The notes under the pieces: model-generated
Database searches by the model: none
The model's input: only the letters and a program-made list of their open reading frames with translations
What the model was told of the DNA's origin: nothing
Program-made: the position numbers and the translations under genes
Part shown: in pieces, positions 49,944-64,000 of the stretch
Layout: each line of letters starts with the position of its first letter
Position numbering within the stretch: the first letter of the stretch is position 1
Assembly (NCBI GenBank): GCA_018105865.1
Contig: CM030832.1
Coordinates: 13,977,919-14,041,918 of the forward strand
Length of the DNA: 64,000 nt
Direction: 5' to 3'
DNA from: Metaphire vulgaris
Lineage: Eukaryota; Annelida; Clitellata; Crassiclitellata; Megascolecidae

Positions 49944-50153
49944 ATGACCAAACCGATCGTTAGCTCAGAATGGCCGAGAAGAGATTCTACATCGCTGAGC
50001 GACGATCATTCCAACAACTGCGCATCGAATCATCATCGAAACGATTTTACTACGCAGCTGCTTATAAATAGCAACGACGAAAACGTCTCAAGATCTCACG
50101 CTGGATATGACGCATTCGGAACCAATGGGAAGAAGTTGCTCTGTGTTGAGTGA
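49944..50153 (+). CDS. small plus-strand ORF upstream of menin (69 codons)
   Basis: Begins with ATG, is Ser/Asn/Asp-rich and relatively CpG-rich compared with its surroundings, and lies divergently about 300 bp from the menin start. It could be a first exon or short ORF of a divergent transcript, or simply chance. No homology recognised, no strong donor inside. Confidence 0.2.
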   Translation: MTKPIVSSEWPRRDSTSLSDDHSNNCASNHHRNDFTTQLLINSNDENVSRSHAGYDAFGTNGKKLLCVE

Positions 50154-50576
50154 TTCATCCGGATTAAATTTTTGAGCGATCGAAGTAGCTGACTCGGCTT
50201 AATTCCTTGACGTCGAAGCAGACACATGTGTCTAATTAACAACTAGCGAACGAAACCAATACCTGACAGCGCGGCTGACATGACTACGCCTGTAGGCTTT
50301 ATACTTGGCGCGCTACAGCTTATAGACGGTTCAATAGATGCTTTTCGGCTGGAGAGGCGGTCTCATATTTAATTCTATTCAGTCGATTCTTATGTCTCTT
50401 TAGTCGTTGCCATGACACTCAAAAGTCTATAGCCTAGACCTAAAGCGCTTTTAACTTAGACTTCTACTTCTGGTCCGAAAAGGTAAATAACTCTATATCT
50501 GCTGTCAAGCTGAGTCAATCAAGCGCCCTCTGGGCAATTCAAAAGAATACCTTACCCAATGAATTATTGCTTACTA

Positions 50577-51000
50577 GTAAGGGGCTGTCCATTAATTATG
50601 TCAACAATTTTTGGGCAATTTTCCCCCTCCCTTTGTCAACAACTGTCAACTTTCAGTGACCCCCTATAATTATGTCAACAACTTTTGACCCCACCCCAAC
50701 TAGGATCAGTGATGGGTCTCCCTAAAATGTTTAGAAGGTTATTATTTTTGCAACAATGACCATTTTCCCCTTCTTTTGTTCATCAATTGTCATTTTGTGG
50801 TGATAATGACCTTGGTTTTTGCTTGTCAGGCTTTTTCCATTGTAATAAATACTATTCCATGAAATTCCCTATTTTTTATCATTTGTAAAAAATGAAATTG
50901 TTGACGTCAACTTCTCTTGACCCCACCCCCTGTCAACAACTCTCAAATTTTTCAAACCCTTCCCCTATTTTGTTGACATAATTAATGGACAGCCCCCAAG
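50577..51000. mobile_element. Harbinger-like MITE between menin and DCXR
   Basis: GGGGCTGTCCATTAATTATG faces CATAATTAATGGACAGCCCC. It shares the GTCCA(T/C)(A/T)AAT.A.GT(A/C)A plan and the internal TTTTTGCTTGTCAGGCTTTTT word with the elements at 23.6 and 60.9 kb. A further imperfect inverted repeat CAATGAATTATT lies outside it (50557 and 51013), flanked by accttacc/acattacc. The true boundary could therefore be the outer one with an 8-bp duplication. Confidence 0.6.
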
Positions 51001-51253
51001 TAATAATTCATTGACATTACCAAGTTACCATCATTGTGACAATGATCTTTGAATTGTAGGCCTATTCATAAATTATTATCAAAATATAACACAAAAATTT
51101 TAGAAGTCTTCCACTAGAAAGTCTTCAATTATTTTTATGCGTACCTTTTGTCTGCTCTATTTCTCTCTCCTTTTCCTTTACCACTTAATCTGACTTTCTG
51201 ACAAGTCCAAAATACACGTGCCTTCACAATACACTGTATTTCAATATGTCTGA

Positions 51254-51255
<2 letters not shown>

Positions 51256-51331
<76 letters not shown>

Positions 51332-51340
51332 TATATAGGC

Positions 51341-51381
<41 letters not shown>
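51256..51381. repeat. (TA)n (TG)n - (CA)n compound microsatellite
   Basis: TA run, then TG run to about 51331, a 12-base spacer, then a CA run of about 39 bp. The TG and CA runs are inverted copies and can form a long hairpin. Confidence 0.97.
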
Positions 51382-51384
<3 letters not shown>

Positions 51385-51661
51385 GTGAGCTCTTTCCAAG
51401 TTTCTTGATTTTTAGACCACGGTTTCCCTGGGCATGTTGCAAGGAACACCTATGATAACTGTATGAACTTGACCCGAGATTTAATTGCATCTGAATGATA
51501 GCAGCCCTGAACATTGTGAACAATATGTCTTCTTCCAATGTATACTGAATTATTAGAGAACAATGCATGATTAATTATTGATTAAATAAGATCGCTAGAT
51601 AATGGTTAGAATAATAGTGAAACAGTCTTGGCATGAAGTTTTAACCATAATTGTCCTATAT

Positions 51662-51667
51662 TTTATT
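51662..51667 (-). terminator. AATAAA poly(A) signal of DCXR
   Basis: An AATAAA on the minus strand 56 nt beyond the DCXR stop codon, at a usual distance for a very short 3' UTR. Confidence 0.6.
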
Positions 51668-51722
51668 GTTCTAAATACAAGTGAAGATGCACTGAATATT
51701 CATTTGGCGAGGACAGAGACAA

Positions 51723-57665
<5,943 letters not shown>

Positions 57666-57824
57666 CTTTTTCTTGATTGTACAAAAAAATCAAGACACTG
57701 ATATTCAAATATACTACCTATAAGTGACATCAAATTCTTTTACAAATAAACAAATACAAACATTCACTGATTATAACTAGATTAGGCATGTACAAAATTA
57801 TTGCATTAGTTTGAATGTATTGCA

Positions 57825-58600
57825 TCAGGTCAGGTCAGGTCAGGTCTTCATCCTCCAGCTGTGTCCAGCTATTGACTTCTCCATGACATCTCTTCAAAGT
57901 TCTCTGTCCTTTGCTATTTCATTCGGTGTCTTCCGTCACTTTTTCTATTGAGATTCAGCCCTGCCATGTGCAGATCCTCTTCCAATCCATTCACCCATTG
58001 TCTTTTCGGTCTTCCTTTGGATCTTCTTCCCTCTGGTGTGTATTTAAAAATTCATTTTGGGTCTCTTATTTCTTCTATTCTGAGTAAGTGTAGTGTCCAG
58101 TCCATTTCATTCTTCTCTTTCTGATAACTTCAATGATTCTTGGTTGCAGTGTTCTTTCTCTAACTTTTTCATTTGTTATATGTTCATTGTATCCAATCCT
58201 TAGTATTCTTCTAAGCCATATATTTTCTGTTGCTATTATTCTTTTCTCCAGTTCCTTTTTTATGGTCCAAGATTCATATCCACAAATTAGTATTGGTATT
58301 ACACAAGTGTTGAGAATTCTTAGTTTTGTTTTCATTAAATATGTCATGTCTTTTGAAAATTTTGGTATGTAGCCTGTTGAAGGTTGATCCTGCCATTGCA
58401 ATTCATATAATCTCCAAGTCTGAGCCTCCTTTTGCTTCCAATTCACTTTCCAAGTAAAAGAAATTCTTCACTATTTCAATTTCTTTTCCATTGTGTGATA
58501 CTATTGGCCATTCTCTAACTTTTTTTGTAATTGGCATAATTTTTGTTTTATTTGTGTTTATTTTTAGTCCAAATTTTCCACTATCTGTTATTAAGTTAAT
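57825..58600 (-). pseudogene. RTE-type LINE remnant with (GACCT)n tail
   Basis: The minus-strand frame 58446-58075 reads KTKLRILNTCVIPILICGYE, SWTIKK, IATENIWLRRILRIGYNEH and KRRMKWTGH, the RTE C-terminal block. Later frames continue with stops to a short tandem repeat GACCT at 57825-57845, as RTE 3' ends have. Dead copy. Confidence 0.75.
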
Positions 58601-58869
58601 TCTACAATCCTCACATTATTTCCGTAACCATTTTGGAGATGATGACGTTATGACATAAGCATGTTTGATGGGGTTCAAACTCATTTTGAATGGTAGTTGA
58701 CCAATTTAATTGGATGGGAACAAGAAGAACTGTCAGAACACTTCGCTTCAACAGAAAGTCTTTGTTGTAATTCTGGACGGCATGTTCTCTGGTATATCCC
58801 TTGCTGTCTGAAAAAGCTACCATTTGCAACCACCTACTTGTGCAAATCAGCTTTTTCTGCATAAAACCA

Positions 58870-60070
58870 AATACAGATCATGGCTGAGCATAGAGGCCGA
58901 TATTCACGTATGTGTTTTGAGAACATACCACCATGTTTGGAGAAACTCTGCGGCGCGAAGCAGGCACACCTTTCACACTGACCAAAGGTTGATCTCAGTT
59001 TTAATAACTGCCTTAATTACTTGATGCTACTATTCTGAATTTTACATTATCTAATTACTTATCATTAGTGTTATGCAGCAATGCACTCGACTAGATTAGA
59101 ATGTAAAAATGTAGTTACGGTATGGTACCAATGTAGTAGGAGCCTACACTTGTTCTAAGAATCTAAGTCCATATATGAATTGTCAATTGGTTTTGTTTCT
59201 AGGGTTGGGGGTCCGCCACATAGCAACGACATGCCAAGAGGGTCCGTGGCTTGTAAAAGTCTGAAAACCTCTGAGGTTGATACACAGGACAGTACAGCAG
59301 ATACTTAAGCACGAGCCTAGATTGATTGAATTACTTTTTACCTCGGGTCAGAACAAATTTTTGCACATTCTTCATAAAATTACAAAACCAACCAACAATT
59401 TATTAAACGTCTTTATTAAGAACTGCGGGTCTGCAGTCACATATAATGATATGTAGATTCGTGCGACTTTGAGGCACACAAGCGTTTTCAAAGAATTTTC
59501 TCAGATCAGCATTTATCCATTTCAAATTTCATAGGGCTAAATCTCGGTAAAAGCATCGGCGTGGTCTATACTTATAGTTACCCTACTGTCAACATCTCAA
59601 CAGCGTTGTTATAATTTCCATCTCTTGTGCATTAAAAATGTTTAGTTCGTCAACGAAAAAAAATTTCTAGTTGTATCGTTCACTACGTTATGTAAAAAAA
59701 TGGATGTCCGATATAGATCAAACCTTTAGTTCATGACGCCATTTTTGTCGATTAAAATTTTTAAGGAACAAAAAATTAAAATAAACAAATAATAACTCAG
59801 TTAAAGACACTGAAACTGCTTTGAAGGCGTCAGAAAGAGTGCCGGAAAAGGTCACGAGCGCTAAAGAAATTCTCCAGCATGTGTAACTCCACCGCAGCGG
59901 CGTGGTCATTAATAGGGGCCTATGTCCTGCGCAGCGTTGTATGCCTATCTCTTGTGCATTAAAAATGTTTAGTTCGATAAAAAAACTAGTCACTACACTG
60001 TCTAGTAGATCAAACCTTTAGTTCACCGGTTGTCGATTAAATGCTTTAAACGAACAAACAAAGAATAACC
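58870..60070. other. no gene seen
   Basis: Contains a repeated word, TTGTGCATTAAAAATGTTTA, at about 59624 and 59952 with related flanks, suggesting a diverged duplication. No exon supported. Confidence 0.4.
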
Positions 60071-60074
60071 AGTT

Positions 60075-60186
60075 AATCCATCACCATCAATCAATCAACT
60101 TCTATGGCGCCACTACATAATGCCCAGGGCATCAGCTGATGGCGCACCAAATCCAAATGGAATTAGAGCCAGGTCAATCCGGAAAG

Positions 60187-60188
<2 letters not shown>
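60075..60188 (-). mobile_element. SINE/LINE 3'-end fragment, family T copy 2
   Basis: Reverse-oriented match to 23378-23485: on the minus strand CCGGATTGACCTGG, TTGGTGCGCCATCAGC, TGGCGCCATAGAAGTTGATT. It abuts the (ATCA)n tail of the following LINE. Confidence 0.6.
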
Positions 60189-60220
<32 letters not shown>

Positions 60221-60838
60221 TTTATTTCTCAACATTTCAAGAGTAGACAGCTTAACTATAGTATAAACCACGAATAACTGTATATTTGAACAGAAATATG
60301 TTGAATAATTTTTAACATCAAATTTGTGCAAATAACAAAAATGTAATAATCTAGTAATAATAATTAATTAATGAGAATATAAGGTAGATCTAGGTCTTAT
60401 AGAAAAAAGTATAATATATGTTTATATAGTCAATACTATAATTCACATACATATAAAGTACAGAAATCAGTCGAAAAAAAGGGTTGGCCTAAGGGATTTG
60501 TATCCCGTAAAATTGGCCAACCTCAAAGTTTGTAATTACATGGCATATAAAAGTCTTTAAATGATAGAAATTAGGAGTTATTTAGGGATCAAGTAGGAAG
60601 TGATTTAGTTTATTGGATGAAAGTAACCACAGTAAGTATATATAATCATATTGATTGTATAAAATGTAGTTAGTACATATACTGTATATCAGTCAGAACA
60701 GCGGAGTAGCTATCTAAGGGTGTCAAGCCAAGTCAAACAGGCATGTTTAAGACCATGTCTGATATATGAATATGATAAAGTGTTAGCTATACGAAGTGAT
60801 CATTGGTAAATTGGTAATCCATTCCAGAGCCTAGGGCA
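60186..60838 (-). mobile_element. LINE 3' end, same family as 19843-21180
   Basis: The tail repeat (ATCA)n is followed by TTTATTTCTCAA, a conserved hairpin (60482-60522) and, at the 5' end, the remnant CPRLWNGLPIYQ of the RT C terminus (minus strand). Strongly 5' truncated. Confidence 0.75.
60482..60522 (-). other. conserved LINE 3'-UTR hairpin, copy 2
   Basis: Perfect outer stem GGTTGGCC/GGCCAACC and inner stem GGGAT/ATCCC. The inner stem of copy 1 is GGGT/ACCC, so the fourth pair is exchanged while pairing is kept. Confidence 0.6.
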
Positions 60839-60895
60839 GTGGTGGACAACTAATGCCAACGAGAATGAGGAACGACAAATGAAATGCCAATGGCT

Positions 60896-61283
60896 TTGCT
60901 CGTCCACAAATGACGTAACGACAAATGAAAGTCTGAACATTTGTTCTAGTGTGACGAGGGGAAGGGGGGTTCCATAAACGTGACGTAACACAACACAAAA
61001 TTTGTAAGTGACGGCCTTATTCTTTTTTTGTTTGGCAGGGTATTTGGAGAGGGAAAAATACAAGGATGACCTTTTTGCTTGTCAGTATGTTTGCATGGAG
61101 AGGGGAAATTAGAAGGATGAATGACCTTTTTTGCTTGTCAAAACTTTTCGGAAGACGAAAAGAAGGTCGGCCCGTTGTTACGTCATACTTTAGGGGTCTG
61201 ACTTTTTGCTGCGTCGCGTTACGTAGGGGAGGAGGGGGTCAAAAAGTGCCAAAATCGCGTTACGTCATTTATGGACGACCCCC
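60896..61283. mobile_element. PIF/Harbinger-like element copy 2 (uninterrupted)
   Basis: GCTCGTCCACAAATGACG faces CGTTACGTCATTTATGGACG...CCCC. It matches 23557-25434 outside that copy's insertions, including TTTGGAGAGGGAAAAATACA and CTTTAGGGGTCTGACTTTTT. The left terminal GGG is eroded and the target duplication is not clear. Confidence 0.75.
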
Positions 61284-61732
61284 TAGTGGAGTGATTAGGA
61301 GGTCGATGGATATAAGTACTATTAAGTAGCACCTTAAGATAAGTTAACTGGGTTCATTATATAACATGTTTTTATATAAGAACTTACTAAAAGACACATT
61401 TTATAATTATTTCGTAGTTTGATAATTGATCAGAATTAAGCCAATGTATAGGGATTGTCTAGCTGAAGATGTAGGCCCTATGTTCAAATCTGGAAGTTTC
61501 AGATATGACCCTAACTAACGAATTTCGTACTCTCTGGAGTTTCTGAATATTTGAATTTGTGACGCAGAAAAGCAGGGAATTGCAGTAATCTAGGCGTCAA
61601 GATACTAATGCATTGGCTAACTGAATAAGAACACACTTGGGTCGGAGATGTCTGATGCGATAAATTTCTCGAATGTTAGACATGTAGTGAGACATTTTGC
61701 AGACTGAATTTATTTGACTATAGTGTGTCACA

Positions 61733-61778
<46 letters not shown>

Positions 61779-61780
61779 AG
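61733..61780. repeat. (TG)n(AG)n microsatellite
   Basis: About 20 bp TG then about 27 bp GA. Confidence 0.97.
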
Positions 61781-62300
61781 AATCAAATGTTACACGAGTT
61801 TGCTAGCGGAAGTAGGCCTACTTTTAGAAATAGGCCTACAAATGGAATCTCCTAGTAATAGCCTACATAGGCCTATTTCAGAGATCCAAATTTCGTCGAT
61901 TGAGCTAGAGTAACCCACCTAATACCAAGAACTCTGTTTTTTGATGAATTAGAAGAAGAGTATTTGAATACATTAGGTTAAGCCTCTCGTTTACCAACTA
62001 ACACTCGCTCCTCAACCACCTGATTTTAGAAGATCGTCATCCAATCTCGCTTAACCACGTCTTCTGAACTGGTCCAGAACTCAAGATATGCAGTTGTCCT
62101 GATCCGAACTACAGTATCGGATAGAAGCTGCACAACTCCCAGACTAAAATTTTAGCCAAATTGCAAATTGACAAACTGGTGGAGGGAGGTTACTACTCAA
62201 TACTTCAGGCAGCTATAGGCCCTATTTGTCGATAATCATTGTAGATCCAAATGTAATTTCTCCTGAATTTTTGTTTCTAGTGAAGCCGAATTTATTAGAA

Positions 62301-62920
62301 CATTCAACATTGTTTCCCAACGTGTGGCGCATGTCCCACCGGTGGGTGGTGGAAAAATTTGGGTTGGGCGTGAAAGTTTAGCCAGTTCAGTTGGATATAT
62401 GCAAATAAAATAGATAGATGCAAATAAAAATGCCAAATAGATATAATGACTAAAAATTCTATAGGTGCGTATTCATATATGTTAGGCCTGTATACTGTAA
62501 GTGCACTAACTAGCCGTTGGTTCACTCTGCTACACGTTACAATCATGGAGGGCGCCACAAGCCAAATATTGGGTGGTCCAACATGGCCAATATTTCAGAG
62601 TCAAGACAGCGCAGCGAGAAATTCTTGCCGTTACGATCAATCGATCATTGAATAAACACAGTTGAATGGTTATATAAATATAATAATTTTGAATGGTCTT
62701 CCACATCTGTGACATCTGTCTGATATATTTGGCAATGTTATGCCAATATATTGGGGTTTTAGTTCCACAAAACATTTAATTTGCCAAGTTGGGTGGGCAC
62801 AAAACATTGTAAAATTTGCCAATTGAAATTGGGTGGGCCAAACACATTGTGGCCCATTGGACCTAAATATTGGGTGGGCCATGGCGTGGAGGAAAAGGCT
62901 AAAAAGTTTGGGAAACATTG
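62301..62920. mobile_element. hAT-like element with TTGGGTGGGCC iterations
   Basis: AACATTGTTTCCCAAC on the left faces GTTTGGGAAACATTG on the right. Flanks tattagaa and cattagaa match at 7 of 8. The right half repeats ATTGGGTGGGCC about four times and the left half has GGTGGGTGG. The left terminus carries a few extra bases relative to the right. Confidence 0.6.
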
Positions 62921-63779
62921 CATTAGAATCGGCTTTTGATCTGCTGCACTTCCTGCAATCATAAACACTAAAGCGCTTGTGTATGACAGATAGTATGCGC
63001 CTACCTGTTCCATGCGTTTTTTTAAATAGATGTGTGCGCTTGTTTTGTCAGGTAGGCCTATCTGCTAAAGCGGCCCTTCTTGGTAGACAGCTACATCTAT
63101 TGGGCTTCACTGCGTATCGTCACTAACATGTCAAAGTAGGCCTACACGTCAATAGAAAGTGAAGACGATATTTATTTTGGTTTCAACATTTATCCAGTTC
63201 CGAAGTCTCCAGCAAAATCAGAGAAAAGACGTCTCACAGGCAGTCACACAGTTTTCAGATCTCGATACAAGGCCCTTGCGAGACAATTTCAGACAAAGCG
63301 GTCGCAAATCAGGAGTGATGAAAGTGGACGTTCACCCAACGATCGTCTTTCAGTCGCCAAATTCGAGTTTCCTCTGTCTTGACAGTGTGAGGCAGTTCGT
63401 TCCTTTTGAAAATGCCAAATACATCTGATACAACAGAGTAAATTGTCTTAAATACGATTTATTAAAACGATTTGTTACGGTGGCGACTTATAGGCAGAGT
63501 TCACTGTTCAATTTTTCAAAAGATCGGCGGGTGTCTGGCTACTCCCACCCAGTGGAGTAACGACAATATATGGCCCACATGGCTCAGAGCCAACCAGGGA
63601 CTCGGAATTTAAGGCGTGCGCTCCGCTCGGTCTCAACTATTAGCAGCAAATTTATCAGCTTCTGGCTGTGTAAGATCTTGTGCATCCAATCCATTGCTCC
63701 GTGAGAGATATTTCGTCCCCTTCAATTTACTCTACCCTAGCGTCGATAGTAAAAATCGAGTAAAGTCCAAGAACCAACT

Positions 63780-63966
63780 AGTATAACCAATAAGTTAATT
63801 CACGCTTTTCCGTATCTATAGACGACAGAATCACGAAAATCAACGCGTTGTCCCCATGGCCGTGCGTTGCAAGATACCACGCGAAGGAATGACCTGAAGC
63901 AGTGGCACAACAGCACAATATGCTGAAAGGTTCATAGCCAGAGACTTCTGAACACGTTTGAGCCAT
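63780..63966 (-). CDS. candidate first exon at window edge
   Basis: Minus-strand ATG in good context (GCCCATGGC) opens MAQTCSEVSGYEPFSILCC with a possible donor GCTTCAG|GTCATT after about 26 codons; otherwise it runs 62 codons to a stop. The surroundings (63480-64000) are richer in CpG than the flanks. Not recognised and may be chance. Confidence 0.2.
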
Positions 63967-64000
63967 GGGCCCCGCAGTTACGTTTCACGTCAATGCTCCC

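Noticed and set aside
50557..51021. Taking accttacc/acattacc as proof of a hAT-type 8-bp duplication around the 50.6-kb element
   Set aside because: The inner GGGGCTGTCC ends look Harbinger-like and the outer inverted repeat is gapped. The boundary is ambiguous, so I kept the inner call and only mention the outer one.
51135..51568. ORFs with CVCVCV and HTHTHT/IYIYIY runs
   Set aside because: Translation of TG/CA/TA microsatellites.

Overview
This is a eukaryotic, animal, repeat-rich window: AT-rich, intron-bearing and full of transposon debris. Two complete protein-coding genes can be read exon by exon. Both lie on the minus strand and have clean splice sites and exact reading phase. (1) A menin (MEN1) orthologue runs from 49638 down to 38267: six coding exons, 2250 nt with the stop, 749 residues. 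(2) A dicarbonyl/L-xylulose reductase (DCXR) orthologue runs from 57665 down to 51723: seven coding exons, 741 nt, 246 residues. Menin, together with animal-type RTE, L2/CR1-like, hAT, Merlin, Harbinger, pogo and piggyBac elements, points to a non-vertebrate metazoan, probably marine. I cannot name the species.

Layout. 1-1018 is a hAT element with a Merlin-like element nested inside it. About 1.33-2.06 kb is a large inverted repeat whose arms share an exon-like frame. 3.2-3.95 kb is an RTE retrotransposon remnant. From 22.2 kb down to 5.7 kb on the minus strand there are four exon-like stretches: a CpG-rich first exon near 22.1 kb, candidates near 17.3 and 15.0 kb, and a long open exon at 5.9-6.8 kb. 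They may belong to one or more genes I do not recognise. Between them lie iterated-terminus elements, a pogo MITE and a LINE inserted into an older element. 23.5-26.3 kb is a stack of insertions: Harbinger, then hAT, then an RT fragment, then a second hAT with a perfect target duplication. 26.3-38.2 kb holds no gene I can support.

38.3-49.7 kb is menin. Its introns hold RTE and hAT copies, and a CpG-rich segment covers its first exon. 50-51 kb is the spacer between menin and DCXR. 51.7-57.7 kb is DCXR. 57.8-64 kb holds RTE and L2/CR1-like remnants, a second Harbinger copy (the uninterrupted counterpart of the 23.5 kb one) and a hAT.

The two genes have no evident functional link: menin is a chromatin scaffold and DCXR is a metabolic reductase. 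The main interest of the window is its mobile DNA. It includes a short hAT family carrying 18-bp palindromes, with perfect 8-bp target duplications in three copies, and a set of small elements whose ends are built of iterated 13-16-bp units.
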